A DNA stretch of 64,000 nucleotides, taken from contig NC_077248.1 of assembly GCF_947179165.1 (NCBI RefSeq), positions 10,622,256 to 10,686,255 of the forward strand, in the 5' to 3' direction. The notes beneath the pieces were generated by a model. It was not told the DNA's origin, made no database searches, and saw nothing but the letters and a program-made list of their open reading frames with translations. The translations under genes and the position numbers were made by a program. Position 1 is the first letter of the stretch; every line of letters begins with the position of its first letter. Positions 53,512 to 64,000 of the stretch are shown here, piece by piece. Origin of the DNA: Solanum dulcamara (Eukaryota; Streptophyta; Magnoliopsida; Solanales; Solanaceae).

Positions 53512-54120
53512 GTTATCAATTAGATAATACAAAAGATTTACAAAAATTCTTAGGCCTTGTAAATTATGCTAGAAATTTTATTCAAGACTTAGGAAAAATA
53601 GCAGGACCTTTATATGCAAAGACACTGAACTTATGAATATTGAAGAGAATAATACTTGTCTTATATGTAACGAAAACAAAAAAATTTGGAACAATAAAAA
53701 TATGAGTAAGAGTTAAGATTAAAGACATAGAAATAAAAAGCTTAGCACTTGTAGATACAGGATGCACTAGATGTCGTATAAATAAAAAGATACTACCAAC
53801 AAAAGTATTAAAAACATTTAAAGAACCTGTATCAGCAATACAAATGGACGGAACATATAACCTTTCTAATCATTACATAGAGAAAGCTCAAATAAGTTTT
53901 ATTAATACATGTAATGAATTTTACAAACCAACATACAACATGTATAAAATACTAACAAAAGATTTAGATATCAAAACTGATTTAGTAATAGGATTACATT
54001 TTCTTATACAAAATAATGGAAGTTGTTTATTTTCTAGAGATGGAATAATGTTATTTACATAAGACCAATACTGAAGTCGATAGAAAAATTCAATATCTAA
54101 ATACAAAGTTTCAGTCTCTA
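53512..54120 (+). pseudogene. Endogenous pararetrovirus (Caulimoviridae) fragments: RT piece and aspartic protease
   Basis: About 53,519-53,620 encodes a short stretch from the end of RT (LQKFLGLVNYARNFI type). From about 53,690 to 54,061 a second stretch matches a caulimovirid aspartic protease with the active-site VDTG motif (53,751). In the virus the protease is encoded before RT, so the order here is reversed: two fragments were joined or rearranged. Composition is strongly A-rich, unlike the flanks, as in solendovirus- and petuvirus-related endogenous copies of Solanaceae. Stops and lack of the other genes make it inert. Confidence 0.7.
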
Positions 54121-55326
54121 CATTTATTAAGGTATAATCGTCTTGTTTGCTGAAAATTTCTTGAAGTAACGCCGCTCTGTTTCTGTATCATCTAGTTCCT
54201 TTTGGCTAGTGTAAAATCTCTTCAGTTTATCTAAATTATTTTATATATAATTAAGTTGCATGTCGTCACTGCACCAAAATACAAAGTCACAGTTCCTATA
54301 TACGAACTCACTACCCAGTACATAATCAAAGTCAAAATGTGACTTAATTCACAATTATCCATGTCAAAATGTGAAAATAAACAAAGATCACGTGTTTAAT
54401 TAAATTTTATATAATTAATAACTGTTCATTAATAGAAAGACAATTTTAAACGTGTTTTTAAAGCCATTTCTAATATATTAAAAATGTTTTTGACCATCTT
54501 CTATATTTCGTCTTGTGTTTAATTAGGATACGATATAGGGATAACATGTATATGCTTGACTGATCAAAGGATCGCAACATCTGCCTTCTGAAAAATATCT
54601 TGTCCAAATAAATTTTTTATAAAATAATTATTAAAATATTATTTTTTTACTCGGCAATTTGTGTCTAGTGGGGAGTTTTATCATCTCAAAGAATAAGCTG
54701 AATGAAAAAAAAAGAGTCAAAGAGAAGATATTTATGCAATAAGTATATATAGATATGGGAAACTATTTTCATTCAGTTCGATAGAAGAAAATTGAGAAAT
54801 CAAATAGGAAGAGCACTTATAATTAAGCAAATATATAAAAGTTATCATCATCTCAAGCAGTAAAATAAAGTTGTTACGGTTAGAAGTGGAAAATTATTCA
54901 ATTAAACTATAACCTTCTTAAATTTGGTCTGAATATTGATCCGTTCATTTATTAGCTCTGTACAATTCAATTCATCAAAATTTGGATTGATATCTATCCC
55001 AAATTGTTCCATGAAAAATTTTGTTAAAATATTTTTGAAAAAATATTTTTTTATTTTAATATGTGATATATAATCATAATAATGAAAATAAATAAACATA
55101 TTAGGTATTAAAAATCATAAAAGAACGAATGAAATAATGAAAACATAATAAGAATTGACAAGTTGAGTTTTGACCAGCATTTTAGCCAATTTTGACCCAA
55201 TAGACATTTGAACGGGGCAATAACCCACTCATTTATTAACTCAATCAATTTTAACTCACCCAAATTCAACCTAAGACATTTATTTGCCACCTCTAGTTAT
55301 AATAACGTTACTAACATGGACATCTA
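54121..55326. other. AT-rich intergenic stretch, no gene recognised
   Basis: No domain, RNA or mobile-element end was recognised. The short minus frames at 54,902-55,290 are AT-driven. Confidence 0.5.
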
Positions 55327-55426
55327 TGAATGTTTAGCTTTAGCGCTCGCTAAGCATGCGAGAGGTGCCGGTGGCCGCGTGTGAATTCTTTCAAGGCAAA
55401 GGGGGGATTGATACCCCGCATCTCCA
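55327..55426 (+). pseudogene. tRNA-Ala (AGC) pseudogene with internal insertion
   Basis: The anticodon arm (GCGCTCGCTAAGCATGCGAG) and the T arm to 3' end (GGGGATTGATACCCCGCATC then TCCA) match the intact gene at 37,707-37,779. The D arm is largely deleted, loop base 33 is A instead of T, and about 35 bp are inserted between the anticodon arm and the T arm (from about 55,367). It cannot fold as a tRNA. Confidence 0.85.
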
Positions 55427-55734
55427 ATCTTTTTGACTTTTTTCATTTTTCCGGTTAAACAAACTATATTTCATCTTTTAAACAAATTGTTATATCTGTG
55501 TCATACATTATCCCTTTCTTTGTGAATGTTTTATATGGTTTTCCTTAGAACTCTGATTTTGTGTATCCTTCAACACTAATTAGATTTTCAAGAGTTGTGT
55601 TTTTGCTGAAACTAAGAAGGAAGCATTATAATTTATAAAATTGAAGTGCGGAGATTATAAAATAGGAAAAAACTAGAAGTGAATAATATTAAAAAAAATT
55701 TAATACTATATATCGTCAACTAACACATATTCAC

Positions 55735-56668
55735 TATAAATCCCACAAGTATTTGGAAAGGGCAGAGTGTACGCAGATCTTACTCCTATCTCTTAGAGAT
55801 AGAAGAGTTGTTTATGATATACCCTCAGCTTAATAAAGTCTATCAAATAGTTTGGAAAAGGAAATACAAATATGGGAGCAATAACAATAACAATAACAAA
55901 TTAATGTGAAAGAGAGAGTGCTACACAACAAACAAGAGAAAGAACAATAACAAAAACGAGCTAACGCAATAACCAGAGCTTAAAGAATCAGTGTAGGAGA
56001 TGATATCGAAGAAAAGGAAACAATAAGACTAGTGCTAATACTACTGGTAAGAAGGAAGGCCCTAGTATGACCACCAAGCCTATCCCACATGGAGGCGAGA
56101 ACGCTCGACTACCAACTAAACTTCTACCCCTAATTTGCGACTTCCAAACTCTCTTATCTAAAGTCATGTCTTTGGTAAGATCAAGACGTGTCATGTCCCG
56201 TCTAATCACTTTTCTCAATATTTTTTAGCCCATCTTTACCTCTTCTGATGCCCGCCATTGCCAACCAGTCACACCTCCTCACTAGGTCGACATGCATCTA
56301 CACTCCTACTCTTCATATACCCAAACCATGTCAATCTCGTTTCCATCATCTTGTCCAACATAGAGGTTACTCTTATCTTTTCTCGAGTATCTATTTCATA
56401 ATCTTGTCTCTCCTAGTATGGGCGCACACACACACTACAACATTCTCATCTCCCCGACTTTTATTTGCTGAATTGACAATTCTTAATAGGTCAATACTCT
56501 ACCCCATACAATAAAATAGTTCTAACCATCACTCTATAGAACTTAATTTTTAAGGTTTGGTTATACCTTCTTATCACACAAGACCTCAGAGGTGAACGTC
56601 CACTTCGTTAATATTGTGCCAGTGACATCATTGTCGATCTCTTTGTTACCTTGAATTAAAGACCCCAA
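55735..56668 (-). mobile_element. RTE-type LINE fragment (RT C-terminus and 3' tail)
   Basis: On minus from 56,668: QGNKEIDNDVTG, then KWTFTSEVLCDKK, KLKIKFYRVMVRTILLYG and a helical MLDKMMETRLTWFGYMKSR stretch. These are the conserved blocks after the RT palm in plant RTE elements. The 3' tail (about 55,870-55,740) carries the GATCTGCGTACACTCTGCCC motif shared by Solanaceae RTE LINEs and some SINEs. Many stops are present. The upstream part is missing because the Ty3 element starts at 56,669. Confidence 0.75.
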
Positions 56669-57177
56669 TGTGATGACCCGCCATATCATCAAACCACATA
56701 GGCGCCACGTGGCAGAAAGTTGTCTATGTGGAAGCTTACATAGGAAAGAAGACCAGACTTAGTGGAATATTCTAGAGAAATGTAGGGATTTCCCATGGTA
56801 GATCCTAAAATAATATAAATTTACATAGAAAGTCCTTGGAATCTTCTAGGATTGTAAAGTATTCTATAAAAGGGATTTAATTGTAAATATGTAGGGACTT
56901 ACTCAATAATTATTATTTGCTTATTAGTCCCTAAGTTAGTAGTATAAAGGAACATCTATTTGTAAGAACCATCAACCAAAAATCAAGAAAAAATCAATCA
57001 AAGTTCTCTACAATATTCTTTCTAACAAATCTTTTGTGTTCTTTCTTCCATTCTCTTAGCGATTTCTAGAATCTTATGCTGACTTGACATAGCAAGATCG
57101 TGAGAAAGTAGTGCAAGATCGTGAGCAAAGTTGTCAAATGTCGCATGTGTGCTTAGTAAAAGACTAAAGACATGACA
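56669..57177 (+). repeat. 5' LTR of the plus-strand Ty3 element (about 509 bp)
   Basis: Starts TGTGATGACCCGCC and ends AAGACATGACA. It has a TATA box (CTATAAAAGGG, about 56,866-56,876). The start could be 56,669 or 56,671. Confidence 0.75.
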
Positions 57178-57180
57178 ACG

Positions 57181-57195
57181 TGGTATTAGAACGAG
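57181..57195 (+). promoter_or_regulatory. Primer-binding site of the plus-strand Ty3 element
   Basis: TGGTATTAGAACGAGG stands three bases after the LTR end. It differs from the initiator-Met type TGGTATCAGAGC by C-to-T and G-to-A transitions, as expected from methylated-cytosine decay. Confidence 0.7.
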
Positions 57196-57210
57196 GTTAC
57201 GACTTATAGA

Positions 57211-58550
57211 ATGGAAAACGACGGAGAAATCAACGTTGCTAACACCCAAGCCAATGTCATCCAGGATGCCACCGGCAAGAATGGCTAAAAGAAAAAGAGG
57301 AATGCTGCCAACAAGAACCATGAGGTGTCACTCGAGGTTGAGCCAAATAAATGGCTTACATCCCAAGAACTTTCTACCACTGAGGTGAACGAGGATGATG
57401 TGGAGGTCCTGCCCGAAGACGTCTTGCTAGGTAGAGAGTGGGTCATGAAGGTTAATGTGGGGATGGATGCCGTTGAGATATTTGGCCAATTCTCGGGGAA
57501 GGTAGAAGACACTATAAGCATTCTTGAGAGACATACTCTTGAAGAGTTCGAGAGCATCTAAAATGACTTAGATGGGCGTACAGAGACTGAGATAGAGATG
57601 AGAGACCATCTCTACCTCAGAATGCAGACTCATGAAGGCGTTGAGCACTATCGATGCCTGAAAGCAAGGATAGAGACACTTGAAGAGCAGGTCAACGCTG
57701 GCATAACTGAGACTGCTGATAATGTTGTCGTGATGAGGGAGGCTAAGATCTAGGCTCCTAAGCCACCAGTGTTCAAAAGGGTTCGTGATGCACAGGAAGT
57801 AGAGAACTTTCTTTGGCACTTGGAGAACTATTTCCGACATGGAAATATAAGGGAAGACGATGCTAAGATCAACATCGCAATATTGTACTTGTCAGACACT
57901 GCCCTGCTATAGTGGAGATGAAAGTCGGCTGATATTAAGAGAGGTTTGTGCGCTATTGGCACATGGGATCAGTTCAAGATCGACTTTAAGAGACAATTCT
58001 TCCAATTTAATGCTTTGTACGAGGCAAGACATAGACTTCGAGAGCTGAAGCTGACAGGGATCATATGTGATTATACCAAGGAGTTCACCACCCTTATGCT
58101 CCAAATTCCCGACCTCACTAGTAAGGACTTATTGTTACACTTTATGGACGGGTTATAAAATTAGGCAAAGCAGGAGTTACAATGCTAAAAATTCACAGAT
58201 ATAGACCAAGCCATAGTGGAGGCTAAGTCTTTGATGGTTTTCCAAAATAAAAGGTCTGATAAGGGTAAAGGCAAAGAGTTGAAAAGTAGCGATATTAAAG
58301 ATGGGGGAGACCGTGGAAAATGCAAAGAGACCTACCAACAATGCCTAAAGACTCAAGAGGTCAATAAATTTAATTTCAAGAAGTTGAACGGCCAGTAGAG
58401 CTATGTCGAGAAGAAAGCATGGGCCAAGAAAAAGGGATGCAACATATGTGGAGGACCGCACGGTTTCAGAAACTATCCTAACTTAAAAAGCCTCAGTGCC
58501 ATGGTGCATGAGCAAGGGGGAAAAAGCAAGAAAAGGGTACATACACTGCA
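57211..58550 (+). pseudogene. Ty3 gag pseudogene
   Basis: ATG at 57,211; a single frame runs to about 58,500 with in-frame stops near 57,286, 57,559, 57,751, 57,910, 58,156 and 58,396. Recognisable parts are the acidic/coiled N-terminus (METHGVEHY-like region at 57,625), the capsid core (PPVFKRVRDAQEVENFLWHL, WDQFKIDFKRQFF, LTSKDLLLHFMDGL) and a zinc knuckle CNICGGPHGFRNY (about 58,440) in which the last Cys is Tyr. Most stops are TAG/TGA at former CAG/CGA/TGG codons, which fits cytosine deamination. Confidence 0.85.
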
Positions 58551-58553
58551 CAG

Positions 58554-60000
58554 TTGGGTACGATAGGACTATGTGAAGCTGTTAAGAAGCAACATATCAA
58601 TTCCAATAATAATGTAAATCAGTACGTGGACCTCACCATTAACAACAAGTCATCTCATAAACTGGTGGACACTGGAGCAACCCATAATTTTGTGACCAAG
58701 GCTGCATCAAAGAGACTCAAGTTGAAGCTCACTCCAACTAACTCTCGTGTTAAGACTATGAATGTAGAGGCTCAAAATGCTCATGGTATTGCTAATGGCG
58801 TTGGTGTCAAATTAGGTAGTTGCAAAGGTACGACAAACTTTACCGCTACAATAATGGATATCTTTGATATTGTTCTAGGGCAAGAGTTCGTTAGACATTG
58901 CCATACTATGATCAACCCCTTCCTCTAATGTTTCTTGGTAATGGAACGAGATGGAGCTTACATGGTGCCTACCGTGATTATGCCATATGGACCGAGCCAA
59001 GAACAACTTTCGTCTATGCAGTTAGTCAAGGGGCTCAAGAAAGAGGAGCCAACATTTATGGCAACCATTGCAAGCTTGAAGGAAGACATGGGTAACCAAG
59101 ATACACTGTCTCCTTGCATAAAAAAGCTACTAGAAGAGAATAAAGATGTGATGCCTACTGAGCTACCTAAGCACCTTCCTCCTAGGCATGAGGTAGATCA
59201 TAAGTTTGAGTTGGAGCTAGAAGCTAAACCACCTACATTCGCTCCTTATCGTATGGCACCACCTGAGTTAAATGAGCTTAGGAAATAATTGAAAGAGCTA
59301 TTAGATGCCGATCATATCCGTCTATCGAAGGCACCCTTTCACGCGCCGATGTTATTATAAAAGAAGAAGGATGGATCATTACTCTTATGCATAGACTATC
59401 GGGCACTAAATAAAGTCACAGTGAAGAACAAGTATCCGATCCCACTCATAGTTGACCTATTTGATAGACTTGGGCAATCCAAGTAATTTACCAAGGTGGA
59501 CCTTCGGAAAGGCTACTACCATGTTCGTATTACGTAAGAAGATGAGCCAAAGATCCACTTTTAAATTTTGAAAATTGGATTTAGACTTTATCAACTTATT
59601 TCATAGTAAGGTTCATGTGTGACGAGATGTGGAGCCTTTGAGTGGTTGGTAATGCCCTTTAGCTTAACCAATACACCTGTTACATTTATCACCCTCGTGA
59701 ACAAGATGTTTCATCCATATCTTGATCATGGTAGTATACTTAGATGATATAGTCATCTATAGTAATACCTTGGAGAACATATACAACATTTAAGGAAGGT
59801 TTTCCAAGTCTTGCAGGAGAATGAGTTATAATTAAGAGGTAAAGGTACACTTTTTGGGCCATGTCATCAGCAATAGTAAGCTATGCATGGACGAGGCTAA
59901 AGTACGAGCTATCCAAGAGTGGGAAGCACCTACAAAGGTAATCAAATTAAGATCATTCCTTGACCTTGTTAACTACTATCATCGTTCATCAATGGCTATT
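58554..60000 (+). pseudogene. Ty3 protease and reverse transcriptase pseudogene, truncated
   Basis: Protease: LVDTGATHNFV (about 58,662). RT: FAPYRMAPPELNELRK (59,240), [20 protein letters not shown] (59,388-59,448), FTKVDLRKGYYHVRI, and the catalytic [11 protein letters not shown] (about 59,730-59,762). The connection-domain-like part, GHVISNSKLCMDEAKVRAI (59,857-59,913), follows in another frame. Stops and at least one frameshift occur. It is cut at 60,001; the open frame from 59,854 runs on into the foreign LTR and is chimeric after that point. Confidence 0.85.
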
Positions 60001-62497
60001 TGTCATGATCCAAAAACCAAGGTCATGATGGCACACATCCCAAATCTTATACGATGTGTAAGCCCTTCTCCCCCCCAAAAAAACCATATGAGACTCACAA
60101 AGGGATGTCAGGCCATAATTAAACACAATAAATGGAAAACAATGAAATTATCCCAAAACTTGATGTCATAAGTATAAAAAGCATCTAATACAAGGTTCGA
60201 GTCTGAAGATATAATATAAGTCTATGAATGATACAAAAGACTGAGAAATAAAGATAGACTAGTAACGATTCAAATTCCGGGACCTCACCACTAATCTAAG
60301 AATACACAATCTGCTAGAATATCAGCTTTCACGTGAGGTACCCTAACTAGTATCTACATCAAAAAGGGATACAGAAGTAAGGGTGAGTACAATCCATATG
60401 TACTCAGTAGGTTTTAGCCGACTGAGTATGAAAAATTAATCAAACCTATGAAATAACCTAACAAATGCTTCTAGCTACATATAGAAAAGTCTCGCTCTGG
60501 CATCAGTATCCCCAATTTATATAGAATGGTGCTAATAAATTAATCTCATAACAACAACTCATAATCATAATTAACCAGATAATTTAAGTAATACATATAT
60601 CAATGCAATGCAATGCAATATGATAATGCAATGATGTGGTGGTACAGTGGAATCAAGACTGTCACACGGCCTTTCATATACATTTGCCGAGATGTGCTAC
60701 CAAGAAGGACTCAAGCGGGTCTCGCAGACCATATACCTCAATCATAATATCTCATCATCCTTACCACCTCCTCGTGGTCAAGGGATCATAATGTATCCAC
60801 TACCCTACTATAAAATTGCCTTGGTCAGGGACTCAAAATACAAAGGTTTAAATGTGTTTCATTTTCTTTCTCAGAAAGAATTTCCATATTTCTCAACTTT
60901 CCATCTTTCATGACATGATAAATGATGATGAATTCATCAAAACATGTATGGCATTGAAGTAATATTCACCTCACACATAGTACAAAGTTCAAAGTTCTCA
61001 AAACATAACTTACACATGATATTTACCCTCAATAAATAGTAATGGGAAGAAAATACCTCAATTTAAATATTCACCCCTTTCTCAATAATATTTCAATACC
61101 CAAACATGCTCAATATCCTAACTCAACCCCTCAGGCGGGCATCACAAGTCAAATAATATCCTTAAACCACTCTCACAGTCTAATCATTAATCACATGCTC
61201 TCAAAGCAAATAAGATAACAAATAAGTTCCTCACACGGGCTGTGTAATACAAATAAGCCCCCACACAAAAACACATTAACAAATAAGCCTCCATACGAAC
61301 ATCATAATATATATAACATTCTTAACTCATACTACAACTCCATACCAAAGTCTATAACATATGAATGACTAATTATCCCATCCAGTCTTAAAGAAGGATA
61401 GTCAAACATACCTCAATTGTCGAAACTGCACCCGAATACCTCCACCAAACAAGATACACTCGAATTCAACACCTGAAATGACAACCCACTATCAACAATA
61501 CAACATACACATCACAAGGAGTATAAGACACCCATATTGATAGATTTCAAAATCAAAGGGTAAAATGATCCAAAAATTAATTATTTGCGAAAAGGGTCAA
61601 ATCTGAAAATTTATTGAACAATCACATTGTACTGGTAGTAAGGAACTCATGGTTGAAAATCCCATAAAAATAGAGCTCAAAATGAGTTAGAAATCACTAA
61701 TTTCCTTAAATTTGGATTAGGAAAGAAACAAAGGATTTTTGGGATTTGAAACTGAGATTTGGAAGTTAAAATCATCATATACTTAATGAAAAAGGAAGGT
61801 TTTATGTCAAAAATCACCTACCCAACACTTGCCTCGAAAATCTCTTCTCAAATCGCCTCAAAGAGTTCAAGAACTCAAAAAAATGGTGAAAAATATTGAA
61901 ATAGGAAGAAAGGGGCATTTTCTGCCCAAAAAGTTATTGTTCATGCATGTTGACTGTTGACCGCGCATTGACCATACGTTGATCGCGGTCAATTATACCA
62001 CCACCCTTCAAAATATGTTTTTGGCCCTCAAAACTCATTTGAAATTCTATAAATATGAACCAATAGTGCAAATTGATCAGAAAACACATTTTGGGGCCAA
62101 TGGAACTAGGAGAATCACCATCCGACCCTCGAAACTCGATTTGTTGACCAAAGTCAAACTTAGCTCATTAAAATCAAATTTTCCAACTCAAGACCTCAAA
62201 TCCATGTATTAACCCCAAATGTGATTCCGAAAACTCTCTTAAACCAATTTCCATATTTTGGGGCTAATGGAACTGACGGAACCCCATTTTGAGACTCGTA
62301 GCTCCATATGATACCAAAAACCACTTTTTAACATTTAAATCTTATGAAAACTCAAAAACTTACACAATTCACAACCTATTAAGATTTTAACAAAACTAAC
62401 AACACAAACCGATCAAATAACACTCAGGGGCACTAAAGATAGGGGTAAAATGATAATTTTGCACAAATTTCTGAAAATAACCCTCAAGGTCATTATA
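60001..62497 (-). repeat. 3' LTR of the minus-strand chromovirus (about 2.5 kb)
   Basis: On plus it starts TGTCATGATCCAAAAACC (60,001), the complement of an LTR end GGATCATGACA. On the other side it ends around GGTCATTATA (62,497), the complement of TATAATGACC; TGTAATGACC is expected, so one base of the TG end is mutated. The 5 bases left of it (CTATT) are the candidate target duplication; its partner lies outside the window. Confidence 0.75.
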
Positions 62498-62559
62498 ATA
62501 TCCACCACTAAAAAAGATGTTCGTCCTCAAATATAAGATAAAAAAAGTACTTGGGGTCT

Positions 62560-63611
62560 CAAAAAGCTGAGGATACCGAGCCTACACATTAGACTCTAAC
62601 TCCCAAGTCGCCTCCTCAACAAGCCGATGCTACCACTGCACCTGGATTGAAGCGACCTCCTTGGACCTGAGTCTACGAAGTTGCCTATCTAGGATAGCTG
62701 TCGGATCCTCCTCATAAGTCAAATCCAGAACTCTACCGCATCATAAGAAATCACATGAGATTCATCTAATATATACTTACGAAGCATGGAAACATGAAAT
62801 ACCGGATGAAAAGCTGATAATTTAGGGGGTAAGGCCAACTCATATGCTACCCCACCTACTCTCCTCAAGATTTTAAACGGGCCAACAAACCTTGGGCTAA
62901 GCTTTTCCTTCTTCCCGAACCTCATCACACCCTCCATGGGTGATATTTTAAGCCACACACAATCACCTACCATGAACTCTAAGGGAAGAACCCTCCTGTC
63001 AGTATAACTCTTCTAACAACTCTAAGCTGTTAATAGTTGACCCAGAATCAAACATTCTCGCTCTACAACATCCCTAAGTAAGTCAGTATCCAATGCATCA
63101 ACCGCAACAGAATCAAACTACCCATGGATGATCGACACCTACGACCATATAATGCCTCAAATTGTGCTATCTGAAAGCTGAAGTGATAACTGTTATTATA
63201 GGCAAACTCTGGTAAGGGAAAGTGTTGGTCCTATTGGGCACCAAAATCAATCACACAGGCCCTAAGCATATTCTCCAATACCTGAATAGTCTGCTCAGAC
63301 TGACCATCAATTTGGAGATGAAATGTTGAACTCATCTGTAGCCGCGTACCCAAACCACGCTGCAATGCCTCCCAAAATTGAGAGGTGAACACTGAACCCC
63401 GATCCGACACAATAGAGATAGGTACCCTATGCAGCCTAACAATCTCACAAAGATATATCCTAGCTAAATGATCTGTATTGTAGCTAGTCTTCACCGAAAA
63501 GAAATAGGCTGATTTGGCCAATCGATCCGTAATCACCCAAATAGAGTCATACTTATCCAATGCCATGGGTAATCCAGACTCAAATTCCATAGTGATATGC
63601 CCTATTTCCAC
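62560..63611 (-). pseudogene. Chromovirus integrase and chromodomain pseudogene
   Basis: Integrase core 63,611-63,231 (open), then a broken segment. The C-terminal domain is at 62,973-62,719 (MVGDCVWLKISPMEGVMRFG, LSPRFVGPFKIL, HPVFHVSMLRKY). The chromodomain is at about 62,720-62,560 (ILDRQLRRLRSKEVASIQVQ, then EEATWELES) in another frame with two stops. Upstream pol (64,000-63,612) is open only in pieces. Confidence 0.85.
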
Positions 63612-64000
63612 TTGGGAATGGGCATCCTTTGCATATGACCACTCGGTTTCTGATGCTCATACCTCACTTGTTGGCAATTTAGACACTTAGCCACAAAATC
63701 AACAATGTCACTCTTCATACCACACCACTAATAGTGTTGTTTCAAGACATGAAACATCTTTGTCACTCTTGGGGAAATCAAATACTTGGAACAATGATCC
63801 TCCTCCAATATCATACGTACCTATTCACTAACCTTGGGCACACAAATGCGACCATTAATCCTCAAAACTCTTTTTGGATCAAGAGAGGCTGATTTTGCTT
63901 CACCACTCAACACTTTGTCTCGAATGACCCTCAACTTGTCATTTTCAAATTGGTGTGTACGAATCTGATCCATCAAAGTAGACCTAGCCTCCATAAAGGA

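Larger units (their letters stand above)
56669..60000 (+). mobile_element. Ty3-type retrotransposon, 5' part
   Basis: LTR (56,669-57,177), primer site (57,181), gag, protease and RT on plus, then an abrupt cut at 60,001 by the LTR of another element. The rest of RT, RNase H, integrase and the second LTR would lie beyond that insertion, outside the window. It is itself inserted in the LINE. Confidence 0.85.
60001..64000 (-). mobile_element. Tekay/Del-like Ty3 chromovirus on minus, 3' part (continues beyond the window)
   Basis: The 3' LTR (62,497-60,001) is preceded on minus by a purine tract (AGTGGTGGATA), the chromodomain and integrase. Integrase keeps VITDRLAKSAYF, the SDRGSVF block with the second Asp of the DDE triad, and DGQSEQTIQ. 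Beyond 63,611 a zinc-binding HHCC-like region (LVKHYW/MCHxC-type) is broken by stops. It is inserted at 60,001 in the RT of the plus-strand element. Confidence 0.85.

Noticed and set aside
59854..60171. 105-residue plus frame
   Set aside because: It starts in the Ty3 connection domain but crosses the insertion boundary at 60,001 into an LTR, so its second half is meaningless.

Overview
This is a nuclear plant genome window, AT-rich and dominated by nested retrotransposons. It probably comes from a Solanaceae species (Solanum, Capsicum or Nicotiana type). That placement rests on the families of Ty3 elements with TGTAACACCCC and GGGTCGTGACA ends, a Tat/Ogre-type gag element with a tRNA-Arg-like primer site, an RTE-type LINE tail and an endogenous caulimovirus fragment. 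It is an inference from family resemblance, not a species match. Only two ordinary host genes are well supported: a complete seven-exon calcium-dependent protein kinase of the CPK13 type (28,073-34,337, minus strand) and a nuclear tRNA-Ala(AGC) gene (37,707-37,779, minus).

Layout. 1-5.2 kb: a decayed Ty1/copia element with its 3' LTR, then unassigned AT-rich sequence. 5.3-25.6 kb: an old MuDR-type (MULE) transposon with a DUF1985-like gene on plus and a split mudrA-like transposase on minus. A Ty3 solo LTR (10,620-24,319, target duplication ATTAT) sits between the two parts of the transposase. That solo LTR is interrupted by a gag-only Tat/Ogre-like element (11,097-22,984), whose 3' LTR in turn holds a non-autonomous hAT element (12,150-13,127, target duplication CTAATAAT). 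This is a four-deep nest. 25.7-27.1 kb: a fold-back repeat block. 28-34.4 kb: the CPK13-type kinase, with a hAT MITE in intron 5 and another MITE about 300 bp upstream of its start. 35-39.5 kb: mostly unassigned, with the tRNA-Ala gene. 40.2-42.8 kb: a probable mitochondrial DNA insertion.

42.8-51 kb: a Tekay/Del-type Ty3 chromovirus on minus, with a truncated 3' LTR, a deleted pol, and a 3,001-bp solo LTR of another family (target duplication TTATC) near its gag start. It sits inside a Ty1/copia element whose remainder runs to 53.5 kb. 53.5-54.1 kb: rearranged fragments of an endogenous pararetrovirus. 55.3 kb: a tRNA-Ala pseudogene. 55.7-56.7 kb: an RTE-type LINE fragment on minus. 56.7-60.0 kb: a Ty3 element on plus with LTR, primer site, gag, protease and part of RT, cut at 60,001 by the 3' LTR of a minus-strand chromovirus that runs off the window end.

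Almost every mobile-element gene carries in-frame stops or frameshifts, so most of this DNA is not protein coding. The functional core is the kinase gene, which probably encodes a membrane-anchored Ca2+-linked kinase. Its first two EF-hand loops carry a lysine at a metal-coordinating position.
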